NCBI RefSeq assembly: GCF_045290345.1
Contig: NZ_CP155447.1
Location: 5,580,001-5,644,000, forward strand
DNA length: 64,000 bases
Origin: Singulisphaera sp045290345
Lineage (GTDB): Bacteria > Planctomycetota > Planctomycetia > Isosphaerales > Isosphaeraceae
Reading direction: 5' to 3'
In this document: piece by piece, positions 35,351 to 45,567 of the stretch
Layout of the letters: each line of letters begins with the position of its first letter
Numbering within the stretch: the first letter of the stretch is position 1
Translations under genes and position numbers: made by a program
The notes under the pieces: model-generated
Databases searched by the model: none
The model's input: only the letters and a program-made list of their open reading frames with translations
What the model was told of the DNA's origin: nothing

Positions 35351-38300
35351 GGTCCGCGCGGAGAGGTCGATGCCGTTCCCAGGCCTCTTCACACCCTTGA
35401 ATTGATGTTCAGACGCCAAGAGCCGCCTCGTTCGCCTGCTCGGTCGCGGCTCCGTCAGACTCGGGGCGAACCCACGCCTCATCGTATTCTCCGTGATGGT
35501 GCGGGTCAGGAGGAACTCGAGCAGGTAGTCGGTCCCGCCGGCCTTGGTGCCGATACCCGAGAGTTGAAAACCGCCGAACGGCTGGCGATCGACAAGAGCG
35601 CCGGTGATCGGCCGGTTCACGTAGAGGTTGCCTACCCGGAACTCGCGTTTGACGCGGTCGATGTTCGCCGGGCTGCGCGAATAGATCCCGCCGGTTAGGG
35701 CATAGACCGTGCCGTTAGCGATCCGAATCGCTTCATTGAGGTCGCCGGCTCGTAGGATGGCGAGTACGGGCCCAAACACCTCCTCCTGGGCGATTCTGGC
35801 GTCAGGGCGAACCCCGGCGACGATCAGCGGACCGACATAATTGCCTCGCGCGGCAAGCGGACCAACATCGACCGACAGGACGATGTCCCCCTCCGCCTCG
35901 GCGATCATCTTATATCCTTCGATCCGCTCGCGGGCCTTGGCGTCGATCACAGGGCCAACCGCCGTATCCGGGTTATCGGCGGGCCCCACCGGTAAGGCAC
36001 GGGCCGCGTCGACGAGCCGACCGACGAAGGCATCGTAAACGCCGTCGAGAACGATCACGCGTGAGCAGGCCGAGCACTTCTGCCCCGCATAGCCAAAGGC
36101 GCTCTGCAAGACGCCGACGACCGCCTCATCAAGGTCGGAGTCGTCGTCGACGATAATGGCATTCTTGCCCCCCATCTCGGCGATGACTCGTTTGACGTGG
36201 TTCTGCCCGGGAGCCGGCTCGGCCGCCTTGCGGTTGATTTCGAGGCCAACGTCACGTGACCCAGTGAAAGCAATCAGATTCACCCGGGGGTCGTCCACGA
36301 GCGCTTTGCCGACGTCGCCAAAACCGGGCAAGACGGTGAGCACTCCCTCGGGCAAGCCGGCCTCGCGAAGCATTTCGGCCAGCAACAGCGCGATCCTCGG
36401 TGAGCGCTCGCTCGGCTTAAGCACCACCGTATTCCCTGCCACCAGGGCAGCGACCGTCATCCCAGTGGGAATCGCCAAAGGGAAATTCCAAGGAGGTATC
36501 ACCGCTGCAACCCCGCGTGCGATTCGTTCGATGGCGTTGGTCTCGCCCGGTACGTCGCGGTGCCGCCCTTCGGCCAACCTGATCATCTCTCGGGCATAGA
36601 ATTCACAGAAATCGATCGCCTCGGCGACATCCCCATCGGCCTCACGCCAGGGTTTGCCACACTCATAAACTTCCCAGGCCGAGAGTTCCGAGCGCTTCGC
36701 CCGCATGAGCGCGGCCGCTTTGAGAAGGACTGCGGCCCGGTCCGCGGCGGGAGTGGCCGACCACGTCGCGAATCGCTCCCGAGCAATCGAGATCGCTTCG
36801 CGAGCGTCCTGGGGATGAGCCTGAGCGAACCGGCCGACGACCGTCGCGGTCTCTCCAGGGTCTGTCGAGGTAAACTCAGTCCCGGTGGCGACCTCGTGCC
36901 CATTCAAAACGAGCGGGTAAACCCGACCGAACTGACCGCGTACGACGCGGAGCGCTTCACTCATCGCGGCGCGGGCCTCAGGTCGAGTGAAGTCGGTCGG
37001 CGGCTCGTTCTGGAACGGCGGCAACGCTGCTGCGGCCGAATTGAGGGTCAGCGATCCGGGCTTCGGCTTGGAAGGTTGGTTGCGACCCCACATGGCTCCG
37101 ACCTCCTCGGGATCTCGCAAGAGCTCCTCGACCTGAGCATGGTCGGCGAAGCTGGCCTTGAGGAACGACTCGTTCGACGTGTTTTCCAGCAGCCTCCGCA
37201 CCAGGTAGGCCATGCCGGGGAGCATCGCCCCATAGGGCGTGTAGACGCGAATCCGCTTGCCGTCGGCCACTAGGGCGCGCTGAATTGGCTCGCCCATGCC
37301 GTGGAGCATCTGAATCTCGTAAGAATCGTCCGGCACCCGGAAAGCCTCGGCCGCCGCCATCGCGAGTGCCAGGCTCCGCACGTTGTGGCTGCCCAGAGCC
37401 GGGCGCAGTTGTTCGTGGTGCTCCATCAGGAAGCGGGCGGAACGCTCGTAACAGGCATCGGTCTGCCACTTATGAAGATAGACCGGAACCGGCCAGCCGA
37501 ACTGGCGGGCCAAGACCACCTCGTAGTCCCAATAGGCCCCCTTGACAAGCCGGACCGTGACGGGAGTTCCCCGCTGTTTGACCCACGTGAGCAGAGCCCC
37601 CAGGTCGGCCTCGGTCTCGGTCAGATACGCTTGAATAACGATACCGACATCCGACCAATCGCGAAACTCCGGCTCGGAGAGGACCGACTTGAAGATCGCG
37701 AGCGTCAGATCCTTGTGCGCGTACTGTTCCATATCGACGTGAACATAGGCGCCGAGCTCGCGAGCCGTCCGCAAGATCGGACGGAGCCGATGAGCCACGC
37801 GGCGAACCGTCGAGTGGTCGTAAAGCGCATCGAATCGTGCCGTCAGGCTCGTCAGTTTCAAGGAAAGGTTCACGCGGGGGATCGCCCCCAGGTGGTCACG
37901 ATCGATCTGAGAAATCTCTGGTTCGGCGTTCAAGGGTTGAGACAGCCCGCGAATTAACTCGAGGCAGGTCTGCTGATAACGTTCCGCCTCATGCTCGCTG
38001 ATCACGGCCTCCCCCAAAAGGTCGGCCGTGAACGCGATCCGCTGCCGCCTCAAGGCAAGAACCGTTTTGAGAGCTTCATCGGGAGTCGCGCCCGCAATAA
38101 ACCGGTGCGCCATATGGGTTGCCCCGAACCGGGCGATACCCGCCAGGGCACGCTCTCTCAAGGTCCCGGCCGGGGCCAGCGCAACGGCCAGCCGAAGCCA
38201 CCAGGGGACCCGATCTCCCGCCTCACCCAAATATTCCGCCAGGTGCCGCCGGATCGCTCCCGGGGTCTCGAGCGCGGGCATGGCATCAATGAACCGAAAG

Positions 38301-38479
38301 AGTTGAACCTTAACCAAGGGATCGCCCAGGGTCAGGTCCATCATGTGGTCATCCCACCAACCGCGCTCCCAGGGCTTGGGTCCCCCCCCGACCTTGGCGA
38401 ACAGCTCACGGCCGATTTCGCGAGCCCGGCGTTCGATCGAGGTCGAAGCTCCATCACGACTTGCAGTGATCGTGGCCAT
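35312..38479 (-). CDS. putA: Bifunctional proline dehydrogenase / P5C dehydrogenase
   Basis: The 1055-residue protein has a proline dehydrogenase barrel (~130-440; NLSLKLTSLTARFDALYDHS, YVHVDMEQYAHKDLTL, RLVKGAYWDYEV) and an aldehyde dehydrogenase domain (~510-1000; IPPWNFPLAIPTGM, EMGGKNAIIVDDDSDLDEAV, catalytic Cys in GYAGQKCSACSR, EEVFGPVLAI, PFGGFQLSGIGTKAGG). It oxidises proline to glutamate, channelling P5C. There is no N-terminal ribbon-helix-helix repressor domain. The final ~50 residues after TENTMRRGFAP are Arg-rich, atypical for the family and overlap the WD40 fragment on the other strand, so the native stop may have been lost. Confidence 0.93.
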   Translation of the reverse strand: MATITASRDGASTSIERRAREIGRELFAKVGGGPKPWERGWWDDHMMDLTLGDPLVKVQLFRFIDAMPALETPGAIRRHLAEYLGEAGDRVPWWLRLAVALAPAGTLRERALAGIARFGATHMAHRFIAGATPDEALKTVLALRRQRIAFTADLLGEAVISEHEAERYQQTCLELIRGLSQPLNAEPEISQIDRDHLGAIPRVNLSLKLTSLTARFDALYDHSTVRRVAHRLRPILRTARELGAYVHVDMEQYAHKDLTLAIFKSVLSEPEFRDWSDVGIVIQAYLTETEADLGALLTWVKQRGTPVTVRLVKGAYWDYEVVLARQFGWPVPVYLHKWQTDACYERSARFLMEHHEQLRPALGSHNVRSLALAMAAAEAFRVPDDSYEIQMLHGMGEPIQRALVADGKRIRVYTPYGAMLPGMAYLVRRLLENTSNESFLKASFADHAQVEELLRDPEEVGAMWGRNQPSKPKPGSLTLNSAAAALPPFQNEPPTDFTRPEARAAMSEALRVVRGQFGRVYPLVLNGHEVATGTEFTSTDPGETATVVGRFAQAHPQDAREAISIARERFATWSATPAADRAAVLLKAAALMRAKRSELSAWEVYECGKPWREADGDVAEAIDFCEFYAREMIRLAEGRHRDVPGETNAIERIARGVAAVIPPWNFPLAIPTGMTVAALVAGNTVVLKPSERSPRIALLLAEMLREAGLPEGVLTVLPGFGDVGKALVDDPRVNLIAFTGSRDVGLEINRKAAEPAPGQNHVKRVIAEMGGKNAIIVDDDSDLDEAVVGVLQSAFGYAGQKCSACSRVIVLDGVYDAFVGRLVDAARALPVGPADNPDTAVGPVIDAKARERIEGYKMIAEAEGDIVLSVDVGPLAARGNYVGPLIVAGVRPDARIAQEEVFGPVLAILRAGDLNEAIRIANGTVYALTGGIYSRSPANIDRVKREFRVGNLYVNRPITGALVDRQPFGGFQLSGIGTKAGGTDYLLEFLLTRTITENTMRRGFAPSLTEPRPSRRTRRLLASEHQFKGVKRPGNGIDLSARTYMPDSDGPVRTE

Positions 38480-39060
38480 ATTCGAAACCCTCCGAGAAGG
38501 GAGGTGAGCGAGCCCAGAAAGACTCTCGTCACTCTTATTCTACGGCGATCAGTGCGAGAAGGATCACAGAATTGGGACGGGCCACTCAGGAGCGATGACC
38601 GAACCTTCCGGATTTCGCGAACGGCGTGGGCAAATCAATAAGAGAAGCCACGAGGGCGAGAACGCGGAGCGACCTGCTCGTTTCTTTCGGCCGCGGGTCG
38701 AAATTTGCTGATATCCGTGTCTGCTCCTGATACGTTGACCATGGATCTCGACACGCGGTAAGTTAGACTGAGATCGATCTCAAGTCGGTGAATAAAACAA
38801 AGATTTATTGTCGACGAGCCCAGCCGGCAGGGTGCCACGTTCCGAGTTCGGAACCCCTGCGGGAACACCTCGACTTCTGCTCTGTGACACGGGTTCCAAG
38901 CAGGGAACTCTGGGCTCTCAGGATTCCCACGTTTCTCGGTTCAGCTCGGCCTGCTGAGCGCGATTCTTATTCTCATCTCGATCGGTCCACGCGATTTGGC
39001 GTTGCCAGCGAGGCGACGTCAACCAAGATTCCTGTTCAACTTTCGACGAGGCGCCCCACA
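38480..39060. other. Divergent promoter region between putA and the next gene
   Basis: No gene is supported. Frames crossing it are open but lack a ribosome site and continue into the downstream coding sequence. It should carry promoters for both flanking genes. Confidence 0.45.
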
Positions 39061-40074
39061 ATGAAAACGCCCATGATCTGGCTAGGAGCGATGGCCCTGA
39101 CCTGCGCGGGAATGGTTGTGGCCTCTGGAGACTCGCCGAAGGCCCAACCCACGGACTCGGACGCAAAGCCGGCCGCGGCTGCCACTCCGGCCTCCGATTC
39201 GAAGGAAATTGCAATCCGTGAACAGGTTCAGGCGTTTGCCAACGCCTTCAACGTTCCCGACGTTGATGCGCTGACCGAACTGTTCACCGCCGACGCTGTG
39301 ATCGTTGACCCCGCCGGGTCCGAGACACGCGGCCAACCGGAAATCAGCGAGATGTATGCCACGGAGTTTGAGAACGTTCCGGGGGTCAAACTCGAGTGCA
39401 ACGTCGGGGAGGTCCAATTCCTCACCGCCGACGTGGCACGGGTCGGGGGCCAGTCTCGCCTCTCAACGGGCACCGGCGACGCCAACGAGTTCACCCGCTT
39501 TAGCGCTCTGGCCATTCACCGTGATGGAAAGTGGCAATTCGCGGAACTCCGCGAGTACGCGGCCCCCGCCGAGGACATTACCCCGTACGATCGGCTCAGG
39601 GAGCTTGAATGGATGATCGGCGACTGGGTTGACGAGAGCGACGACGACAAGATCAGTTCAAGCATCCGCTGGACCGACAACAAGAGCTTTCTGATCCGCA
39701 CGTACAGCATCGAGATCCAGGGCGAGAAGGCCTCCTCGGGCACGATGTTCATCGGCTGGGATCCGCAGACCGCCCAGATCAAGTCCTGGGTCTTTTCCTC
39801 GGAGGGGGGGCACGGCGAAGGGCTCTGGACCCGGACCGCCGACAATCAGTGGATCGTCAAGGCGCAGGGCACGCGCCACGACGGCCAGCCCAACTCGGCG
39901 ACCCAGATCCACACCATACTGAACAAGGACGTTGTGAAGACCAGCTCGATCGACCGGATCATCGGCGGCCAGCTCGCACCCGACATTGCCGACGTGGTGA
40001 TGGTCCGCCAACCGCCTCAGCCTCAGTCTCAGCCTCAGCCCAAGTCCGAAGAGGCTGGCAAATCTGAGAAATAA
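39061..40074 (+). CDS. Exported SnoaL-like (SgcJ/EcaC-type) protein
   Basis: The 337-residue product starts with a signal peptide (MKTPMIWLGAMALTCAGMVV). Residues ~45-165 match a DUF4440/SnoaL-like cone fold: IREQVQAFANAFNVPDVDAL, TADAVIVDPAGSETRG, RFSALAIHRDGKWQFAELRE. The second half (RLRELEWMIGDWVDES to SSIDRIIGGQLAPDI) resembles the accompanying beta-barrel seen in planctomycete paralogues. A Pro/Gln-rich tail ends it. The ligand is unknown. The ATG at 39061 was chosen for the signal peptide. Confidence 0.8.
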   Translation: MKTPMIWLGAMALTCAGMVVASGDSPKAQPTDSDAKPAAAATPASDSKEIAIREQVQAFANAFNVPDVDALTELFTADAVIVDPAGSETRGQPEISEMYATEFENVPGVKLECNVGEVQFLTADVARVGGQSRLSTGTGDANEFTRFSALAIHRDGKWQFAELREYAAPAEDITPYDRLRELEWMIGDWVDESDDDKISSSIRWTDNKSFLIRTYSIEIQGEKASSGTMFIGWDPQTAQIKSWVFSSEGGHGEGLWTRTADNQWIVKAQGTRHDGQPNSATQIHTILNKDVVKTSSIDRIIGGQLAPDIADVVMVRQPPQPQSQPQPKSEEAGKSEK

Positions 40075-40210
40075 CGCCGACGGATCAGGCCACATCGTCC
40101 TCAAGACGGCGGCCCTCAGGGGCCCCGAACGAACTGCCGTGAGTCCACAGAACCAGCCTTGACGCGTCTTGGCACACCCAACGGCTTCGCATCATTTTTC
40201 GAGGATGTCC

Positions 40211-42826
40211 ATGTTTAATTCTCGGCAGACCATCCTCCTGCTCGCTGCAATGACAGCCCTCCTCGCTGATCCCGAGATGGTCCTTGCTCAACGCCGAGGT
40301 GGCGGCGGAGGACGCCCCGGGGGCGCTGGCGGAGGACGCCCCGGGGGCGCTGGCGGAGGTCGCCCCACGGGCGGAGGCGGAATGGCACGCCCCGGCGGGA
40401 TGGCTCGCCCCTCAGGAGGGGGAATGACGAGGCCATCCATGCCCGCCAACCGGCCTGCCATGGGTGGGATGAACCGTCCGTCACCGGGCAATATGACCCG
40501 GCCCAACTTCGGTGGTGGTAACCGCCCCGGGCAGGGCGGCGGAGGCATCCAGAGGCCAGGATTTCCGGGAGGCAATCGCCCCGGGCAGGGCGGCGGAGGT
40601 ATTCAGCGGCCAGGAATCGCGGGAGGCAATCGCCCTGGGCAAGGCGGCGGGGGAATTCAAAGGCCAGGATTTCCGGGAGGCAATCGCCCCGGGCAGGGCG
40701 GCGGAGGCATTCAGCGGCCAGGAATCGCGGGAGGCAATCGCCCCGGACAAGGGGGTGGGGGAATTCAAAGGCCAGGATTTCCGGGAGGCAATCGCCCCGG
40801 GCAGGGCGGCGGAGGCATTCAGCGGCCAGGAATCGCGGGAGGCAATCGCCCTGGGCAAGGCGGCGGGGGAATTCAAAGGCCAGGATTTCCGGGAGGCAAC
40901 CGCCCCGGACAGGGCGGAGGAGGCATTCAAAGGCCAGGAATCGCGGGAGGTAATCGCCCCGGACAAGGCGGCGGGGGGATTCAGAGGCCAGGATTTCCGG
41001 GAGGCAACCGCCCCGGACAAGGCGGCGGGGGGATTCAAAGGCCAGGAATCGCGGGAGGCAATCGCCCCGGACAAGGCGGCGGGGGCATCCAGAGGCCAGG
41101 ATTTCCAGGAGGCAACCGCCCTGGGCAGGGCGGCGGAGGGACTCAGTGGCCAGGAATCGCGGGAGGCAATCGCCCCGGGCAAGGTGGCGGGGGAATTCAA
41201 AGGCCAGGATTTCCGGGAGGCAACCGCCCCGGGCAGGGCGGCGGAGGTATCCAGAATCCCTGGCTCGCCGGTGGCAATCGCCCTGGCTTCGGCGGCGGGG
41301 GCATCAACAACCGCCCCTGGGGCGGCTCGGGCAACATCGGACAGATCGGCGATAACCTCGGGATCGTCTCCCGGCCCAATTATGTCAACAACAGCAGTAA
41401 CTTCTTCGGTGGCGGCGGGGGCTATTCTTCGGGTTACAGTGGAGCTCCAACCATCATCAACAACAACACCAACACAAACGTGAACACCATTGCCAGAGGT
41501 GGTGGTTGGGGTGGTGGTGGTTGGGGTGGTGGTGGTTGGGGTGGTGGTGGTTGGGGCGGTGGCGGTTGGGGCGGTGGCTGGGGGGGCAACAGGGGCTGGT
41601 CCGCTCCCTTCTACGGCAATTGGTACCGCGGCAACTGGGGGGGAGGCAACGGGTTCTGGACCGGTTTCGGTGCGGGGGCGCTGACCTCCTTTGGACTCAG
41701 CTCTGCCTTCGGCGTTACGAACACCGCGCTCGGCTTCGGGGGCTTTGGCTATCCCACGACCGCCTTCGGGATGTACGACGTCTTCCCGACCTGGACCGCG
41801 AGCGGCTACACCGACTGGGGGCTGGGTTCGGTGGCCAGCGACTGGATGTACAGCGGCTACACGAACCCCTACGCCTCGACCTTGGTCGCCACTCAACCTG
41901 CGGCGACGACCGTCGTGTTCGACTACTCCCAGCCGATTAACCTCGTCACCGCGGCTCCCGATCCGTCGGTCGCCACAAGCACCGAACAGATCTTCTCGGC
42001 CGCGCGCGACGCATTCCGGGACGGCGACTACGCGCGGGCCATCGAACTGGCCGATCAAGTGATCAAGGAGACCCCCAACGTCCCCGTGGTCCACGAATTC
42101 CGCGCCCTGGCCCTGTTCGCCCTTCAGCGCTACGACGAAGCAGCAGCCGTCGAATACGCCGTGCTCACATCCGGACCGGGATGGAACTGGTCGACGCTCG
42201 TCGGCCTCTACCCCGACGTCGACACGTACACCCGCCAGCTCCGCAACCTGGAAGCGTACGTCACGGCCAACCCCACCTCTCCCTCCGGACGCTTCCTTCT
42301 GGCGGATCATTATATGATTCAGGGGCACAACGACGAAGCTCTGTCGCAATTCGAGCAGGTCACTCGGCTCCAACCCAAAGACCAGCTCTCGGCCTCATTC
42401 GTCAAGGCGCTCCGGAAACCCGCCAATCCAGAACCCCAGCCCGTCGCCGCGACCCCGGCGCCCGAACAAACACAGCCTGCAACCACGCCGTCGCCGAGCC
42501 CGAGCCCGACGCCCGCGACGGAGCCGGCCCCGACAAGTCCACCTCCGCCCGCCGCCATGGCCGGAACCTGGAAGGCTCAACCCACACCTGAGCTCTCCGT
42601 CGCTCTGACGCTCAAAGAAGATGGCGCCTTCACCTGGAACGTCGATAACAAAGGGCAGAAGCAGTCACTCGAGGGTCACGCGGAGTTCAAGGACGGTACA
42701 CTCGCCTTGCTCCATGCCGACGGACCGCCACTGGTCGGTAAGGTGACACAGTCCGATCCCAACAAATTCGTCTTCGCACCCCCAGGCGCCGGAGACAAGG
42801 CGCCCGGCTTGATCTTCACGCGATGA
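40211..42826 (+). CDS. Secreted Gly-rich repeat protein with TPR domain
   Basis: The 871-residue protein has a signal peptide (MFNSRQTILLLAAMTALLAD), a Gly/Arg/Pro-rich lead, 14 tandem 18-residue repeats, a GGGW run, a Gly/aromatic region (~470-570), a TPR-type helical domain (FSAARDAFRDGDYARAIELA, ALALFALQRYDEAAAVEYAV, DHYMIQGHNDEALSQFEQVT), a Pro/Thr linker and a small beta domain (GTWKAQPTPELSVALTLKED) at the end. GAGG lies 6 bases before the ATG at 40211. Such proteins may be envelope or matrix components (inference). No enzyme motif is seen. Confidence 0.85.
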   Translation: MFNSRQTILLLAAMTALLADPEMVLAQRRGGGGGRPGGAGGGRPGGAGGGRPTGGGGMARPGGMARPSGGGMTRPSMPANRPAMGGMNRPSPGNMTRPNFGGGNRPGQGGGGIQRPGFPGGNRPGQGGGGIQRPGIAGGNRPGQGGGGIQRPGFPGGNRPGQGGGGIQRPGIAGGNRPGQGGGGIQRPGFPGGNRPGQGGGGIQRPGIAGGNRPGQGGGGIQRPGFPGGNRPGQGGGGIQRPGIAGGNRPGQGGGGIQRPGFPGGNRPGQGGGGIQRPGIAGGNRPGQGGGGIQRPGFPGGNRPGQGGGGTQWPGIAGGNRPGQGGGGIQRPGFPGGNRPGQGGGGIQNPWLAGGNRPGFGGGGINNRPWGGSGNIGQIGDNLGIVSRPNYVNNSSNFFGGGGGYSSGYSGAPTIINNNTNTNVNTIARGGGWGGGGWGGGGWGGGGWGGGGWGGGWGGNRGWSAPFYGNWYRGNWGGGNGFWTGFGAGALTSFGLSSAFGVTNTALGFGGFGYPTTAFGMYDVFPTWTASGYTDWGLGSVASDWMYSGYTNPYASTLVATQPAATTVVFDYSQPINLVTAAPDPSVATSTEQIFSAARDAFRDGDYARAIELADQVIKETPNVPVVHEFRALALFALQRYDEAAAVEYAVLTSGPGWNWSTLVGLYPDVDTYTRQLRNLEAYVTANPTSPSGRFLLADHYMIQGHNDEALSQFEQVTRLQPKDQLSASFVKALRKPANPEPQPVAATPAPEQTQPATTPSPSPSPTPATEPAPTSPPPPAAMAGTWKAQPTPELSVALTLKEDGAFTWNVDNKGQKQSLEGHAEFKDGTLALLHADGPPLVGKVTQSDPNKFVFAPPGAGDKAPGLIFTR
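40514..41269 (+). repeat. 54-bp coding tandem repeat, 14 units
   Basis: Each unit encodes GGNRPGQGGGGIQRPGxx, where xx alternates FP and IA, giving a 108-bp higher-order period. Units 12 and 14 carry substitutions (TQW, IQNPWLA). The unit length is constant for 756 bases. Synonymous changes are scattered among units, so the array is not freshly duplicated. Confidence 0.95.
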
Positions 42827-42832
42827 GAAAGT

Positions 42833-42914
42833 CGGCCGGCCCGGCCGTTTCGCCCTCAGCCCAGGGCTATCCTCGGTTTTCGCCAAGCCGAGGGAATTAC
42901 GGCCGGGCCGGCCG
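42833..42914. terminator. Perfect 16-bp inverted repeat between convergent genes
   Basis: CGGCCGGCCCGGCCGT at 42833-42848 and its exact reverse complement at 42899-42914 enclose a smaller CCTCGG/CCGAGG hairpin. It lies between the Gly-rich protein gene and the S9 peptidase gene, which converge, so a bidirectional terminator is the simplest reading. Confidence 0.65.
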
Positions 42915-43005
42915 GGCTACTGCAAACAACCCGTTGTGGAACAACACAAGCCATCGGGTTTCTGGCCCGGTCGCGGATCATTGAAAAAAAAGTGAGGCAG
43001 CGAAG

Positions 43006-45108
43006 TCACGGCTGAGTCAGAGGACGGCCCACGTCATGGGAGCGGAACCACGCCAGGGTTCGCCGGAGTACGTCTTCGCGGTGTTTGGGCTGACGGATGC
43101 CGTGCCCCTCACCGGGATAAACAACCATCCCGGTGTCGACGCCTCGTGATCGGAGCGCCGAGTGAAACATCTGGCCCATCGGTAAGGGACACCGGCGGTC
43201 CTCGCGGGCGTTCAGGATCAGAGTCGGCGTGTGGACGCTCGCCGCGAACGACAGCGGGCTATGCTCATACATCGCCTGCGGCACGTCCCAAGGTCGGCCA
43301 CCAAACTCCCACTCGGTCCAGCTCGGCAGGTCGCTCAAGCCCCACATCACCCCCAGGTCGGTCACCGCGTTCTGGGCCACCGCCGCCCGAAAGCGGTCCG
43401 TGTGTCCGACCAGCCAGCAGGTCATGTAACCGCCGTAGCTGACCCCGTAGACGAACTGGCGGTCGCGATCGACAAGGCCCTGATCGATCAGATCGTCGAT
43501 GCCCGAGAGGATGTCCCGCATATCACCGCCGCCGAAGTCGCCCCGATCCGCGTCGATGAATCCCTGACCGTACCCGGCGCTACCGCGGAAGTTGGGCTGG
43601 AAGACGGCGTAGCCGTGCGCTGCGAGTACCTGCGCGGTGAAGTCAAAGCCCTGACCGGCCCGGCTGTGCGGACCGCCGTGTGGGTAGGCGACCAGGGCAT
43701 AGGGGGGCTTGGCAACCGTCCCGGGCGGGACCGTCAGAAGGCCCTCGACCTGTCGGCCATCGCTCTTCCATCGCACCACCCGGCTCTCGGCCACGAGTCG
43801 GTCACTCAAGAATGCGTTGGCCGGTGGCATCAGCCGCCGAAGCCGTTCCTGGGCCGTCGGCGTATCGTCCTTCCCCCCTTTCTCAGCGCCGAAGTCTTTC
43901 GACCGCCGCCCCTCGCCGGACTGCAAATCGACGCGGGCGCTGGTGGTCTCGATACCCACGGCCGCTGAGTAGACCAGGGCGTCCTCGCCATCCCAGCAGT
44001 CCTCCGGCAGTGGGAATGACGGAGCCGGATGCGGCGGTTGCGAACCCAAGGGGCCATGGTGGTCGAACGGGATGCTCGTGGCTCCCCCCCCTGCCCCGAG
44101 CGTCACAACCGCGAGGTTAAAGACATCCATGTGCGACCCCTTGCGCGGAATGCTCAAGCAGGCAAGCCGCTTGCCGTCGGGCGAGAACCGGGGTGAGACC
44201 TCGGGCCCGGGTCCCGTCGTCAGCCGACGCAGACCGTGGGTGGCCACGTCGATCGCCCACAGGTCGTAGTCTTTGTTGATGCTATAACGCACCGACTCGC
44301 GGTCGGACGTCCGGTTGGCGTGGACGACCAGAGTCTTGCCGTCAGGCGACCACTGTGGGTCGCCGTACCAGACGTCGTCGCCCGTCAGTTGTTCCACGCG
44401 GTGAGCGGCTGATGGGTCGGGGGTATCGCTCAGGTCGGCGACCCAGATCCGGGCCGCGCCGTAACCGGTGTAGCCTTCACCCCCGTCGGGTCGAACGACG
44501 ACGACGTCCGCGTCTCGTTCCTCGGCGGTGCGTGGGTCACGGCCGTCATCGGCGACGAAGGCCAGTCGCCGGCCGTCGGGCGAGAAAGCGAGTCGGCCGT
44601 AAAAGGTATCGTTGAAAACGCGACCATACGGCTTGTCAGGTCCGGCCAGGGGGACCGCGACCCCGCCGCCGACGGGAATCAGCCAGATGTCGGTGGCCGG
44701 GTCCGACTCAGGGGGAGCCGAAGGCGTCGGCTTCCACCCCTCGGGCCGCGGGCGGGTCGAGACAAACGCAATCCATCGGCCGTCAGGTGAAAAGACCGGC
44801 GACCGTGCATCGGGCTCCCCCGCTTCCATCGCCCGGGGCGCATCCGGTTTGCCAGGCGCCAGCCAGAGGGCATTCCGTTCCAGTCGCGACCCAGAATCGA
44901 TCCACTGGCGCACGAAGACGGCCTGTTTGCCATCGGGCGCTAACCGCGGCGACCGTGGACCTTCGAACCGGTAGAGGTCCTCGACGGCCAGCAGCGACCT
45001 GGGCCGTTCGGTGGGGGAATCCGCTCGGGCGGTACGCCCAGCGACCGGAAGGCTGACCGCGAACAGGCAAAGGGCAAAGCAGACCCTTGCGAAAGTCCTG
45101 GTTGGCAT
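43006..45108 (-). CDS. Secreted S9-family prolyl oligopeptidase-like peptidase
   Basis: The 700-residue protein has a signal peptide (FARVCFALCLFAVSLPVAG), an N-terminal beta-propeller built of SPDGR/APDGK-type repeats and a C-terminal alpha/beta hydrolase. The catalytic triad is visible: Ser in YGVSYGGYMT, Asp in NAREDRRCPLPMGQM, His in YPGEGHGI. This resembles acylaminoacyl/dipeptidyl peptidases. It probably degrades peptides outside the cytoplasm. The ATG at 45108 is used; a GTG seven codons upstream lacks a ribosome site. Confidence 0.92.
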   Translation of the reverse strand: MPTRTFARVCFALCLFAVSLPVAGRTARADSPTERPRSLLAVEDLYRFEGPRSPRLAPDGKQAVFVRQWIDSGSRLERNALWLAPGKPDAPRAMEAGEPDARSPVFSPDGRWIAFVSTRPRPEGWKPTPSAPPESDPATDIWLIPVGGGVAVPLAGPDKPYGRVFNDTFYGRLAFSPDGRRLAFVADDGRDPRTAEERDADVVVVRPDGGEGYTGYGAARIWVADLSDTPDPSAAHRVEQLTGDDVWYGDPQWSPDGKTLVVHANRTSDRESVRYSINKDYDLWAIDVATHGLRRLTTGPGPEVSPRFSPDGKRLACLSIPRKGSHMDVFNLAVVTLGAGGGATSIPFDHHGPLGSQPPHPAPSFPLPEDCWDGEDALVYSAAVGIETTSARVDLQSGEGRRSKDFGAEKGGKDDTPTAQERLRRLMPPANAFLSDRLVAESRVVRWKSDGRQVEGLLTVPPGTVAKPPYALVAYPHGGPHSRAGQGFDFTAQVLAAHGYAVFQPNFRGSAGYGQGFIDADRGDFGGGDMRDILSGIDDLIDQGLVDRDRQFVYGVSYGGYMTCWLVGHTDRFRAAVAQNAVTDLGVMWGLSDLPSWTEWEFGGRPWDVPQAMYEHSPLSFAASVHTPTLILNAREDRRCPLPMGQMFHSALRSRGVDTGMVVYPGEGHGIRQPKHREDVLRRTLAWFRSHDVGRPLTQP

Positions 45109-45567
45109 CACTTTGTTGTCTCTCGTCACGCCATCAGTTCGGATTCGATCGGGTGGGCACGTCGGCGGGGGACCGGCAATGACACGCTATCCGGTCCCTC
45201 TCCCCCTCGCAACCGTCATCAAGTCCAACTGGTGGGGGAAGGAACGAAAGCTGGGTCACTCGGGCTGCCACAGGAGATGGGGGATTGAAAACAGGCGGCC
45301 GGAAGACGAAATTCCAGTTGTTTCCATCGAGAATCCTCCGCCGAGCCACCACGGACCAACCACCACAAATTCATCACCTAAAATAACAAGCATTACATAA
45401 ATACACGCTCGCGTTCACACTCTATTTTTTCGTCACACCAAGGTGGCCCAGGCCTACGCCCGATTCCGATATCCGTCAGGCCCGACTATCTCGACACCAC
45501 ACTCGTCTCTGGATTAAGATTCGGCAAGTATTAAACAGCGAAGTCGAGGTGAACGCGGAGGTCGATC
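45109..45567. other. Divergent spacer with AT-rich segment
   Basis: No gene is supported. The 45360-45430 part is AT-rich and likely contains promoter elements for the DUF1501 gene to the right or the peptidase gene to the left. Confidence 0.45.

Noticed and set aside
40481..42373. Minus-strand 630-residue frame across the Gly-rich gene
   Set aside because: Its repetitive sequence is the mirror of the real repeats; the plus-strand frame has a signal peptide and TPR domain. Kept only as a finding.
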